Origin: CAZJHD01 sp964545855
GTDB lineage: Bacteria > Planctomycetota > UBA1135 > JACQFD01
Reading direction: 5' to 3'
Length of the DNA: 24,880 nt
NCBI GenBank assembly: GCA_964545855.1
Contig: CAZJHD010000062.1
Location: 1 to 24,880 of the forward strand
Shown here: positions 1-7,627 of the stretch, one piece after another
Layout: each line of letters opens with the position of its first letter
Position numbering within the stretch: position 1 is the first letter of the stretch
Translations under genes and position numbers: made by a program
The notes under the pieces: generated by a model
What the model saw: the letters and a program-made list of their open reading frames with translations, nothing else
What the model was told of the DNA's origin: nothing
Databases searched by the model: none

Positions 1-80
1 CTCTCGCTCGGCCTCGGGCCAGCGGCGGCGATTTCCTCACAACCTCTCTGACCCCGTTCCCGGGACGACCGCTCGCGCCT

Positions 81-1757
81 CTAGTGCGCGAAGAACGTCA
101 ACTCGAGCCCACGAGAGGCGCTCAGGTCGTAGGGCGACGCCGAGCAGCCCGGAGCGAGCCAGACGCTCTGGATCCAGCAGTGCATTCCCACGGCCGCCGG
201 ATCGTTCGGCAGCGTCTGCACCGAGAGTGCTGCGCCCGAAGCGTCTCCGAAGGAGTCGTAGGCGGAGAGCATCGGGGTGTCGAAGAGCTCCACGAGGAGT
301 CCGAGACCGATGCCGAAGGGGTCGCTCTCGGCGAGGGACGGCGCGCCGGAGACGAGGAGCAGGCCCAGAGCGTGCGGCGGGACGTTGGTCGTCCGCACGC
401 CGAAGGCCGGGGTGCCGATCACCGGACGCTTCGTCGAGGCGATGCCGTGAGCGCCCTGGCAGCCGGGCGTCCCCGTCCCGTAGATCGCCGTGCCCGCAGG
501 GAGCGCGGCGAGGTTGCGCAGCACGTGGACGTCGTTGGAGACGACGTTTGCGGTGATGAGGTCCATGCGCCCGTCGGCGTCGACGTCGGCAGCGCTCAGC
601 GACCAGGGGATCCCGGTGGGCAGGGCGACGAGTATCGCGAGTGTGAGTGCGCCGGAGCCGTTGCCCCGGAGCACGGCGACGTGGCTCGCGCTGGGTTCGC
701 CGAGATCCGACACGGCCACGTCGAGGAGGCCGTCTCCGTCGAGATCGGTCACGGCCACGCTCCAGGGATGGATCGGAACGGGATTCGAATACGGGCCGAC
801 GAATGTCCCTCCGCCCGCGCCGTGGAGGATCGACAGGCCCTCGGTCACGCCGTCGGCGTCCACCGCGACGATGTCGAGGACTCCGTCGCCGTCGAAATCG
901 CCGACCTCCGTCGAGTTGGCGCCCTGCACCGGACCGTAGTCGGTCTTCGGCTGAAGCGCTCCATTCGATCCGCCCAGGAGCACTGCGACCTCGTTGCTGC
1001 CGGACACCCCGACGGCGTAGTCGAGCACGCCGTCGTCGTTCAGATCGCCGGGGGCGACGGAGAGCGGATCGGGTCCGACGAGCTGGCGATCGGGCGCACC
1101 GAACAGTGCGTGCCCTTCGCCGGGCCAGAGCGAGAGCCAGTGATTCGTCTCCACGAGGTCGCCCTCGGGCGTCGGAAGGACGAACGACTCGGTGTAGGGG
1201 ATGACGAGGTCCTGGTCGCCATCGTGGTCGTAGTCGACGAGCCGGAATGCACGGAGATTCCCCACGTAGGGGCTGATTCCGGGGACGAAGGCGTTGTAGG
1301 CGACGGGGTAGCTGAGGAGCCCGAGTTGGCCCGTCTCGCTGCCGAGCAGGACCCAGACACTCGCGTCGGCGGCGCCGAGCCCGGGCCAGACCAGGGTGCC
1401 GGAGTTGAGCGTGACCACGTCGGGGCGGCCGTCCTGGTTGATGTCGCCCACGGCGAGCGCCGCCGTTCGTGCGCCGCCAGCGGAATACGTTGCTGCCACT
1501 CCGAAGCCGCCCGACCCGTCGCCGAGTCGGAGCTGCACCGTGCCAGCCGAGAAGAACGCGCCTCCGTTCGCCACCAGGAGATCGGCGCGGCCGTCTCCGT
1601 TCATGTCGGCGATCGCCGTGTGCTGCGGGTCGATCCCCGCTCCGTACGTCGTGATCGTGACCTCCAGCGACCCCTGTGCGTCGAGCGTCGACGCCATCGG
1701 CGCGGACACGAGGAGGAGCGTGAGAGCGGCGATTCGAAACTTCGGTCGACCGATCAT
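81..1757 (-). CDS. Secreted FG-GAP/VCBS repeat protein, seven-bladed propeller type
   Basis: A protein of 558 residues. The N-terminus is a signal peptide: basic residues, then a hydrophobic stretch (AALTLLLVSA) and a probable cut near LDA-QG. Seven calcium-binding-like D-x-[DN]-x-DG-x-x-D motifs follow (DMNGDGRAD, DINQDGRPD, DYDHDGDQD, DLNDDGVLD, DFDGDGVLD, DLDGDGLLD, DVDADGRMD), which fits one beta-propeller of the integrin-alpha/FG-GAP type. The last ~125 residues form a separate module starting YGTGTPGC and containing SDPFGI, shared with the divergent neighbour. The frame is open up to 1817, but I start at ATG 1757 because a GGAGG sits 6 bases upstream and the signal peptide begins there. 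The role is probably extracellular adhesion or surface binding; no ligand can be deduced. Function beyond the fold is unknown. Confidence 0.88.
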   Translation of the reverse strand: MIGRPKFRIAALTLLLVSAPMASTLDAQGSLEVTITTYGAGIDPQHTAIADMNGDGRADLLVANGGAFFSAGTVQLRLGDGSGGFGVAATYSAGGARTAALAVGDINQDGRPDVVTLNSGTLVWPGLGAADASVWVLLGSETGQLGLLSYPVAYNAFVPGISPYVGNLRAFRLVDYDHDGDQDLVIPYTESFVLPTPEGDLVETNHWLSLWPGEGHALFGAPDRQLVGPDPLSVAPGDLNDDGVLDYAVGVSGSNEVAVLLGGSNGALQPKTDYGPVQGANSTEVGDFDGDGVLDIVAVDADGVTEGLSILHGAGGGTFVGPYSNPVPIHPWSVAVTDLDGDGLLDVAVSDLGEPSASHVAVLRGNGSGALTLAILVALPTGIPWSLSAADVDADGRMDLITANVVSNDVHVLRNLAALPAGTAIYGTGTPGCQGAHGIASTKRPVIGTPAFGVRTTNVPPHALGLLLVSGAPSLAESDPFGIGLGLLVELFDTPMLSAYDSFGDASGAALSVQTLPNDPAAVGMHCWIQSVWLAPGCSASPYDLSASRGLELTFFAH

Positions 1758-1763
1758 GGGAGA

Positions 1764-1768
1764 CCTCC
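1764..1768 (-). promoter_or_regulatory. Shine-Dalgarno site deciding the start of the first FG-GAP gene
   Basis: Read on the minus strand this is GGAGG, six bases before ATG 1757. It favours that start over the upstream in-frame ATG codons at 1817 and 1811. Confidence 0.7.
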
Positions 1769-1879
1769 GAAGTGCGGCTGCACGTTCATGTGCGCCGCCG
1801 GGGAACAACATTGCCATTCTCGCCCGTCCCGGCCGACCGGGGAACCGGTCTCGCTCACGGTGAAGACTCGGGTCCGCGG

Positions 1880-1885
1880 TACGAT
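1880..1885 (+). promoter_or_regulatory. Candidate -10 box (TACGAT) for the second FG-GAP gene
   Basis: TACGAT matches the TAnnnT pattern seen before several genes here and lies 27 bases before ATG 1913 in the 155-base divergent gap. No convincing -35 element is visible, so this is weak. Confidence 0.3.
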
Positions 1886-1912
1886 CGTCGGCCCCGCGTC
1901 CTGGAGCCCGCC

Positions 1913-3613
1913 ATGCGCCTCGCGATCCCGACTCTCGTGCTCGGGTTGCTCGCGCCCGCCGCGGGCGCGCAGAGCCTGCTCCACTCGTTCTTCGGCGACT
2001 CCGAGTACGAGTCGCTCGGATGGTCCGTCGCGCTCGTGGGCGACGTGGATGGAGACGGTCTCGCCGACCTGCTAGTGGGCGCCCTCGTCGACGACGTCGG
2101 CGGGCCCGCGTCGGGAAGCGCCTTCGTGTTCTCCGGGGCCAACGGCGTGCTGTTGCACGCGATTCACGGCGCGCCCGTCGACCTCCTCGGCATCGCCGTC
2201 GCGGCGCCGGGCGACGTCGATCTCGATGGCCGCGCCGATCTCCTGGTCGGCATCTCGAACCCGCTCCTCGGCACGACGCCGGGGCGCGCCCGCCTCTACT
2301 CGGGCTCCGACGGCTCGGTGCTGCGCACGTGGACCGACCCGTTGCCCTACTTCGGCATGGCCGTCGCGGGGGCGGGCGACGCGAACGGCGACGGCATCCC
2401 CGACGTCGTCGTGGGCGATCCGGCCGGTGCTCCCGCCGACGGCGCGTTCCCGGGCGCGCTCGTGGGCCCGGGCGCCGTCTGGCTCTTCTCCGGGGCCGAC
2501 GGCTCGGTGCTCGCCACGTCGGCCGGCGCGGCCTTCGGCGATCTCTACGCCTATTCCGTCTCCGGAGCGGGCGATCTCGACGGCGACGGCCGCCCCGACT
2601 TCCTCGTGGGATCGCCCCTCGACGATCTCGTCGGCGTCGACGCGGGCCGCGCGTTCGTCTTCTCCGGCGCGACCGGCTCCCTCCTCGTCGAGCACGCGCC
2701 CGGCACGCCGGGCGACGCCTTCGGGTGGTCCGTGGCCGGACCCGGCGACGTGGACCGCGACGGCGTGCCCGACCTCCTCGCCGGCGCCGACGACGACGAC
2801 TTGAATGGCCTCGAGAGCGGCAGCGCCTGGGTCCTCTCCGGCGCGAACGGGAGCACGCTCCACGTCGTCACGTCCCACGCCGGCGCCGAGGTGGGCCGCG
2901 CCGTCGCGCGGATCGGCGACGTGGATCTCGACGGCTACGCCGACTTCGTCGTCGGCGCCCACCACGACGACAGCGGCGCCCTGCACGCCGGCGCCGCGCG
3001 CCTGCACAGCGGCCGTACCGGCGCCGTGCTGCACTTCTTCTTCCTGCCGAACGGCTTCGACTCGCACTTCGGGTTCTCGCTCTCCGGAGGAGCCGACGTG
3101 GACGGCGACGGCTGGCCCGACCTCGCCGTCGGCGCGCCGCAGGACGACACGGGGTCGTTCCGCGCCGGGAGCGCGTGGATCCACTCGCTCGTGCCGAAGG
3201 GTCTCTCGCACTTCGGCGACGGGTCTCCGGGCTGCGCCGGGAAGCACCTCCTCGCCGGGAACTCCGTGCCCTCCGTCGGCAACGCAGGCTGGGAGATCCG
3301 CGCGTCGCGCGGGCCCGCGAGCTCCCTCGGCCTGATGCTCGTCGCCGACGCCGCCCTCGATCCGGGCGCCGACCCCTTCGGCATCGACGTCGTCCTCCTG
3401 GTCGATCTCCTCTCGGCGACGGAGGTCTTCGCCTTCGACCTTCCGACCGACGCACTCGGCTACGGCGCGTCCGCGGCGTCGATCCCCGCGACTCCGTCGC
3501 TCGCCGGCAAGGAGTACCACGCGCAGGCGCTCTTCGCGTGGGGCGGCGCGTGCGGCCTCACGACCTTCGGTCTCAGCACCTCGGAACGCCTGCGCATCGT
3601 GGTGCAGCCGTAG
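1913..3613 (+). CDS. Secreted FG-GAP (integrin-alpha-like) repeat protein
   Basis: A protein of 566 residues. Start ATG 1913 is chosen because it begins a clean signal peptide (MRLAIPTLVLGLLAPAAGA, cut before QS); the frame is open further upstream, but that part is arginine-rich and not signal-like. Seven FG-GAP-type repeats follow, each with GD-[VAL]-[DN]-x-DG-x-x-D-[LF]-x-x-G and usually a preceding FSG or LSG-A-NG strand, consistent with a seven-bladed propeller. The final ~130 residues begin FGDGSPGC and contain ADPFGID, matching the C-terminal module of the divergent gene at 81-1757. The two proteins are probably exported and calcium-stabilised. Partners are unknown. A short gap separates it from the SGNH-like gene, whose function looks unrelated. 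Confidence 0.88.
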   Translation: MRLAIPTLVLGLLAPAAGAQSLLHSFFGDSEYESLGWSVALVGDVDGDGLADLLVGALVDDVGGPASGSAFVFSGANGVLLHAIHGAPVDLLGIAVAAPGDVDLDGRADLLVGISNPLLGTTPGRARLYSGSDGSVLRTWTDPLPYFGMAVAGAGDANGDGIPDVVVGDPAGAPADGAFPGALVGPGAVWLFSGADGSVLATSAGAAFGDLYAYSVSGAGDLDGDGRPDFLVGSPLDDLVGVDAGRAFVFSGATGSLLVEHAPGTPGDAFGWSVAGPGDVDRDGVPDLLAGADDDDLNGLESGSAWVLSGANGSTLHVVTSHAGAEVGRAVARIGDVDLDGYADFVVGAHHDDSGALHAGAARLHSGRTGAVLHFFFLPNGFDSHFGFSLSGGADVDGDGWPDLAVGAPQDDTGSFRAGSAWIHSLVPKGLSHFGDGSPGCAGKHLLAGNSVPSVGNAGWEIRASRGPASSLGLMLVADAALDPGADPFGIDVVLLVDLLSATEVFAFDLPTDALGYGASAASIPATPSLAGKEYHAQALFAWGGACGLTTFGLSTSERLRIVVQP

Positions 3614-3628
3614 GTCGCTCCCCAGGGA

Positions 3629-4675
3629 ATGACCGAATCGGCGACTCGAAGACCCGGGCTCGGAGTCCGCCTCCTGCGCAGAGTCGGTCTCGCGGTCGCG
3701 GCCGCCGCCGTCGCGGTCGCCGCGGGGGAGATCCTCGTGCGCGTCGCGAACCCGCTCGGCGTGAGCCAGTTCGACGACATGCTCCGCTACAACACGCAGC
3801 TCTGCCTGCTCGCGGGGCCGCCGCGGATCCTGAAGCACAAGCCCGCGGCGCGGATCGACTTCTTCGATTTCTCGATCCGAACGAACGCGCTCGGTCTGCG
3901 GGGCGACGAGATCCCCGAGCCGAAGCCCGCGGGCGAGCGCCGGCTCCTCTTCCTCGGCGATTCCGTCGTGCTCGGCTGGGGCGCGCGCGAGGAGGACCTC
4001 TTCGTGACGCGCCTGGAGCGCGCGCTGAACGAGAACGCATCCGCGGGCGAGCGCTACCGCTGCGTGAATGCTGGCCACAACCTCCACGACACGGTCCAGG
4101 AGGCCGGGGTGCTGGAGGAGCTGGGCGATCGGATCCAGCCCGACGCCGTCGTCCTCGTCTACGTCGGCAACGACGTCGTCCTCACCTCGAAGCTCTGGGA
4201 GCAGTTCTCGTCCTTGCCGGCGCCCGACCGGTGGACGCGGTGGATCGGATGGCTCCGCGGCGTTCCGCTGCGCGGCTGGAGCGGATTGCTCACCTACTGG
4301 CAGACCATCGCGAGCGGCGCCGAGGAGGCCCGATTCGCCGAGGCCGTCGGCGCCGCCCTCGACGCGGAGGGCTGGCGGTCGTCGCACGAGGCGATCCTCC
4401 GCATCCGCGACTGGTGCGCGGCGCGTGGCGTTCCGTTCCTCGTCCTCGATCACACGAACCCCGCCGCCGCCGGCCGCCCCGCGGACATCCCGGGCCTCGC
4501 GCCCGCGCTGGAGGCGGCCGGCATCCCCCGGTTCGAGTTCCACTTCACGCCCGAGGAGAACGCGCGCCCCATCCGCCACTCGGCGAGCGACCCCCACGCA
4601 AACGCCGCCGGCCACGCGCTCCTCCTCGAGAAGCTCCGCCCGGCGATCCGCTCGATCGGTTGGCCGGTGAGGTGA
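3629..4675 (+). CDS. SGNH/GDSL-hydrolase-like membrane-anchored protein
   Basis: A protein of 348 residues. An N-terminal hydrophobic segment (about residues 19-36) follows arginines, so it is probably a signal anchor with the catalytic part outside the cytoplasm. The SGNH blocks are visible: FLGDS with nucleophile Ser112 (block I), a GND at 180-182 whose Asn181 fits block III, and DPH at 321-323, giving the Asp/His of the catalytic pair. The family hydrolyses or transfers esters, often acetyl groups on exported polysaccharides; the substrate here cannot be read. It is followed 11 bases later by a small anchored protein and then a multi-span membrane protein, so the three may act together at the envelope, perhaps in surface glycan or lipid modification (inference). 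Confidence 0.8.
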   Translation: MTESATRRPGLGVRLLRRVGLAVAAAAVAVAAGEILVRVANPLGVSQFDDMLRYNTQLCLLAGPPRILKHKPAARIDFFDFSIRTNALGLRGDEIPEPKPAGERRLLFLGDSVVLGWGAREEDLFVTRLERALNENASAGERYRCVNAGHNLHDTVQEAGVLEELGDRIQPDAVVLVYVGNDVVLTSKLWEQFSSLPAPDRWTRWIGWLRGVPLRGWSGLLTYWQTIASGAEEARFAEAVGAALDAEGWRSSHEAILRIRDWCAARGVPFLVLDHTNPAAAGRPADIPGLAPALEAAGIPRFEFHFTPEENARPIRHSASDPHANAAGHALLLEKLRPAIRSIGWPVR

Positions 4676-4680
4676 GGGAG
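4674..4680 (+). promoter_or_regulatory. Shine-Dalgarno-like GAGGGAG before the small anchored protein
   Basis: GAGGGAG lies 6 bases before GTG 4687 but 15 before ATG 4696. It therefore favours the GTG start. Confidence 0.45.
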
Positions 4681-4686
4681 CGGACC

Positions 4687-5190
4687 GTGCGCGCCATGCT
4701 CCGAAGCCTCGCGGCGCTCGCGATGCTCGCGACGGCGGCCGCTGGGCTGCTCCAGGTTCCGGTCTTCGAGCCCGACGATGCGGAGACGCGCGAGGCACGC
4801 GCGATCGCGATCTTCCTCGAGGCGGCGCGGGAGCGGATCCCGATGGGGGCGCGCGTGCTCGTCCTGACGAGCTACTTGCCGATCCTCGACTTCGACTTCT
4901 GGGTCGGGACGACTCGGCCGGCGCGTGTGCTGGTCCAACTCGACGAGGAGCGTCTCGCGCGCGGTGCGCGAGGCGCGCCGATTCCGCCGATCGAGGCGAT
5001 GGAGTCGGCGCTTCGCTCCGAGGGTCGGCTCTGCGATCGCGAGTCGGTCGAGCGGGCGCTCGAGGACGCCGACTTCGTGCTCGTCTCGGACGAGCGTGTG
5101 ACGAAGGGGCTCGACGCGCCGCGTGTGCGGGACGCGGTCGTGCTGCAGCAGGAAGGGGGCATGCGTCTCCTGCGGAGGAAGCCGCGATGA
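4687..5190 (+). CDS. Small exported or membrane-anchored protein of unknown function
   Basis: A protein of 167 residues from GTG 4687 (ATG 4696 is the alternative). It has one N-terminal hydrophobic segment (about residues 5-22, LRSLAALAMLATAAAGLL) and then a soluble alpha/beta-looking domain rich in Glu and Arg, with no cysteine motif or catalytic signature I recognise. The hydrophobic segment without a lipobox suggests a signal anchor with the domain outside. Its stop overlaps an ATG in the ATGA arrangement at 5187, which points to translational coupling with the following membrane-protein gene, and it sits 11 bases behind the SGNH-like gene. Such small partners often accompany multi-span glycosyltransferase-like proteins, but I cannot assign a role. 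Confidence 0.7.
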   Translation: MRAMLRSLAALAMLATAAAGLLQVPVFEPDDAETREARAIAIFLEAARERIPMGARVLVLTSYLPILDFDFWVGTTRPARVLVQLDEERLARGARGAPIPPIEAMESALRSEGRLCDRESVERALEDADFVLVSDERVTKGLDAPRVRDAVVLQQEGGMRLLRRKPR

Positions 5191-5195
5191 CGGCT

Positions 5196-5222
5196 TCTCT
5201 CTCTCTCTCTCTCTCTCTCTCT
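5196..5222 (+). repeat. (TC)13.5 dinucleotide tract right after a coupled ATG
   Basis: An uninterrupted 27-base TC run beginning three codons after ATG 5187. That ATG overlaps the stop of the upstream gene. From it the reading frame does not enter the membrane protein; one extra TC unit, or two fewer, would join them. It is a classic layout for slipped-strand phase variation, or alternatively a length error in sequencing. Confidence 0.9.
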
Positions 5223-5235
5223 ACTGATCCTTTCC

Positions 5236-6588
5236 GTGGCTCTCGTGGGCGCGGGTGCTGGCATCCGCGCTCTGCTCGGGCATCGCGAGGATCGCGCGGC
5301 GCCGGCTCTCGCGGCCTCTTTCGTCCTCGGCGCCGGCGCCTGCGGCGTGCTGGGGCCGCTCGCATCGATGGCGGGGCTGAGCGCGCCAAGAACCACGGCG
5401 GTGGCGGTCCTCCTGCTCGCGACGGCGGCCGTCGTCGCGCAGGTCCGAAGGAGGAGCCTGCCGCGGGTGACCCGGGAGGATCTCCGAACGTTCGCCGCGG
5501 TGACGCTTCCCTTCGCGCACGTGCTCCTCGCCGCGGCCTCGCGACCGCTCCTCGTCGGGGACGAGGTCTACGTCTGGGGATACAAGGCGGCCGTGATCGC
5601 CGGTTCGGGAACGATCGATCCCACGGCGTGGTCCATGGGAGTCGGGCGCGGACCCGGCTATCCGCACTCCGTCCCGATGGCGGCGACGATCCCCAGCGAG
5701 CTGCTCGGGGCGTTCCGTTCCGTCGACTGCCGCGCGTTCGCCGTCATTGCCTACGTGGCCGCGAGCCTCGCGCTCGGAGAGGTCGTTCGTCTCTTCGCCC
5801 GCGGACCCGCCCGTTGGGCGTGGACCTTCGGCCTCGCGAGCCTGCCGGCTCTCCTCGACGTCGGACCCACCTTCATGGGGAACGCACCGCTCGTCGCCGC
5901 CGCGGCGGTGACGGCCTCCGCCGTGATCCGGGACCCGGCCTCGACGCTCGTCCCCGCCGCGGCGATCGCGCTCGCCCTCTCGAAGATCGAAGGGGCGCCG
6001 ATGGCGCTCGCGGCCGTCGCCGTAGCCGTCGGTGCCGCCCCGCGCGGAGCGCGGGGATCCGCGGCGCTTCGGCTCGTCGCTCCCTTCGCGCTGGGCATCG
6101 CCCCTTGGCTCCTGCTCCCCGTCCTGCATGGGGTGAACCCTCTCACGGGAGAGGCGAGCCTCGCCGACGACCGAGCGCGCCAGATGATCGCGCTCGCCGG
6201 CGATCCTCTCGACATCGTTCGGCGGAGCGCCGTCGTCCTGGCGGCGCTCGGAGCCGACCTCCTCCCGTTCTCGCTCGGTGAGAGCCTCGTCGTCCCGAGG
6301 GGTCTCCTCGGGCCCTTCGCCCTGCTCGCGCCGGCGTTCCTCCTGTCGGCTCTCGCCGGGGCCGATCCCCGTGGCGAGCTCGCGCCGAGAAGGGCCCGAA
6401 CGCTCGCTCTCGCCGTCGGGGCCGCGCTCGTCCTCGGGCAGGTCGCTTCCCTCGTCGCCTCTCCCGACTTCGAATACGTCCTCGCGAACGCGCGTCCGCG
6501 ATTCGGTCTGCATCTCGTGCCTTCGCTCGTCCTCGTGGCGCTCGCGCTCCGAGCGCCGCCCTCGACGGCGCGCGTCCAGACCGTCTGA
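5236..6588 (+). CDS. Multi-span membrane protein, possibly glycosyltransferase-like; start probably lost in the (TC)n tract
   Basis: A protein of 450 residues from GTG 5236, with many hydrophobic segments (roughly 10 or more), including pairs around AALAASFVLGAGACGVLGPLA, TAVAVLLLATAAVVA and the C-terminal region. A GDEVYVWGYKA motif in the first large loop recalls acidic motifs of PMT/ArnT-like membrane glycosyltransferases, but this is suggestive only. GTG 5236 has no Shine-Dalgarno sequence. The codons just before it read L-L-I-L-S-V in frame, completing a first membrane helix, so the natural start is most likely ATG 5187, separated by the (TC)n tract from a frame that is currently off. 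The gene is the last of a likely three-gene operon with the SGNH-like protein. Confidence 0.75.
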   Translation: MALVGAGAGIRALLGHREDRAAPALAASFVLGAGACGVLGPLASMAGLSAPRTTAVAVLLLATAAVVAQVRRRSLPRVTREDLRTFAAVTLPFAHVLLAAASRPLLVGDEVYVWGYKAAVIAGSGTIDPTAWSMGVGRGPGYPHSVPMAATIPSELLGAFRSVDCRAFAVIAYVAASLALGEVVRLFARGPARWAWTFGLASLPALLDVGPTFMGNAPLVAAAAVTASAVIRDPASTLVPAAAIALALSKIEGAPMALAAVAVAVGAAPRGARGSAALRLVAPFALGIAPWLLLPVLHGVNPLTGEASLADDRARQMIALAGDPLDIVRRSAVVLAALGADLLPFSLGESLVVPRGLLGPFALLAPAFLLSALAGADPRGELAPRRARTLALAVGAALVLGQVASLVASPDFEYVLANARPRFGLHLVPSLVLVALALRAPPSTARVQTV

Positions 6589-6645
6589 TCGGTCTCTCGG
6601 GAGAACCTCCGCGACCTCGCCTTCCTCGCCGTTCGCCCCGTCCGC

Positions 6646-6651
6646 TATGCT
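6646..6651 (+). promoter_or_regulatory. Candidate -10 box (TATGCT) before the B12-binding gene
   Basis: TATGCT lies 24 bases before ATG 6676 and no Shine-Dalgarno sequence is present in between. The same hexamer precedes the gene at 12727. No good -35 element is visible. Confidence 0.4.
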
Positions 6652-6675
6652 CGGCACGCCCCCGCTCCTCGCCTC

Positions 6676-7098
6676 ATGCCCGAAAGAACGATCCGCGTCC
6701 TCGTCGCGAAGCCCGGCCTCGACGGTCACGATCGCGGCGCGAAGGTCGTCGCGAGCGCGCTGCGCGATCGCGGGATGGAGGTGATCTACACGGGCCTCCA
6801 CCAGACGCCGGAGGCGATCGTGGAGGCCGCGATCCAGGAGGACGTGGACGCCGTCGGGCTCTCGATCCTCTCGGGAGCGCACATGACGCTCTTCCCCGCC
6901 ATCGCCGCGACGCTTCGTCAACGGGGCGCCGACCAGGTGGTGCTCACGGGCGGAGGGATCATCCCGAAGGAGGACATGGAGTCGCTGAAGAAGGTCGGCT
7001 TCGACCGGCTCTTCGGGCCCGGCACCACGACCGACGAGATCGCGCAGTACATCGAATCGGAAGTGAAGCGCCGCCGGCAGGCGACGACGAAGCCGTGA
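6676..7098 (+). CDS. Cobalamin-binding protein, methylmalonyl-CoA mutase small-domain type
   Basis: A stand-alone protein of 140 residues equal to the C-terminal B12-binding domain of acyl-CoA mutases. The base-off/His-on signature D-x-H-x-x-G is at residues 16-21 (DGHDRG; His18 is the predicted lower cobalt ligand), followed by S-x-L-SG at 63-67 and a GGG-IIP stretch. In the split form of these mutases this small subunit binds adenosylcobalamin and partners a separate TIM-barrel subunit, carrying out carbon-skeleton rearrangement such as methylmalonyl-CoA/succinyl-CoA. No large subunit lies in this window, so the precise substrate is open. Its stop overlaps the start of the HTH gene (GTGA), and an acyl-CoA dehydrogenase follows, consistent with branched-chain or propionate-type acyl-CoA metabolism. 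Confidence 0.9.
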   Translation: MPERTIRVLVAKPGLDGHDRGAKVVASALRDRGMEVIYTGLHQTPEAIVEAAIQEDVDAVGLSILSGAHMTLFPAIAATLRQRGADQVVLTGGGIIPKEDMESLKKVGFDRLFGPGTTTDEIAQYIESEVKRRRQATTKP

Positions 7099-7505
7099 GC
7101 GAATCGATCGATCCGGCGAGCCTCGCGGGGAAGGACGTCCTCGGGTTCGAGGAAGCAGCCGCCTTCTTCGGCGTCAGCACGAAGACCTTCCAGAAGGTTC
7201 TGCGCGAGGAGCGGCTGCCGGGGCGGAAGGTCGGTCGCGAGTGGAAGTTCTCCCGCAAGGCCCTGCTCGACTGGCTCGGGAAGGGGAGCGTCCGCGACTA
7301 CCAGGACGACGACTCCTCGACGGAGACGGAGGAGGCCACCGAGCCGAATCCGGCGGAGATCCGGCCCGTCGTGAGACGCGCCGCCGCCGACCGCGCGAGC
7401 GGCGCCCCGTCGGCGGACGGAGCGCCGCGCGCCTCGTCGCGGGTGCCCCCGCGCACGACCTGGATCCAGGGTGCGCGCGAAGGCTTCTCGGCGGACGAAG
7501 ACTGA
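7095..7505 (+). CDS. Excisionase-type helix-turn-helix DNA-binding protein
   Basis: A protein of 136 residues. Residues about 16-60 form a MerR/excisionase-like winged HTH (F-E-E-A-A-A-F-F-G-V-S-T-K-T, then LPGRKVGREWKFSRKALLDWL), the fold that reads DNA as a short adaptor domain. The remainder is acidic then Pro/Ala/Arg-rich and probably disordered. The start GTG 7095 overlaps the upstream stop, so it should be translated together with the B12-binding protein. It lacks integrase or phage neighbours, so a role as a local regulator of the acyl-CoA genes is more likely than excision. The pairing with a B12 domain recalls CarH-like B12-sensing regulators split over two genes, but the B12 domain here is of mutase type, so that link is speculative. 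Confidence 0.8.
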   Translation: MSESIDPASLAGKDVLGFEEAAAFFGVSTKTFQKVLREERLPGRKVGREWKFSRKALLDWLGKGSVRDYQDDDSSTETEEATEPNPAEIRPVVRRAAADRASGAPSADGAPRASSRVPPRTTWIQGAREGFSADED

Positions 7506-7627
7506 GTCATCCTGAGGGGCCGCCTCCGCGGCGCGCCTCGCTCGGATCTCGTTCCGGCCGCGCCGCGCTCGGACGTCCGCTCCTCCTCTCTCTCGCCGCC
7601 CTTCCGCGTCACCGCGTCGCGCCCACG

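Noticed and set aside
2072..5389. A 1105-residue open frame antisense to the FG-GAP and SGNH genes
   Set aside because: It is Arg/Glu/Asp-rich with no domain and follows from codon bias of plus-strand genes.
5187..6281. A 364-residue frame starting at ATG 5187
   Set aside because: After the TC run it is Arg-rich low-complexity and has no domain, while the other frame gives a coherent membrane protein.
7095..7505. The HTH protein as a phage or integrative-element excisionase
   Set aside because: No integrase, attachment repeat or phage genes are near. The coupling to metabolic genes fits a regulator better.
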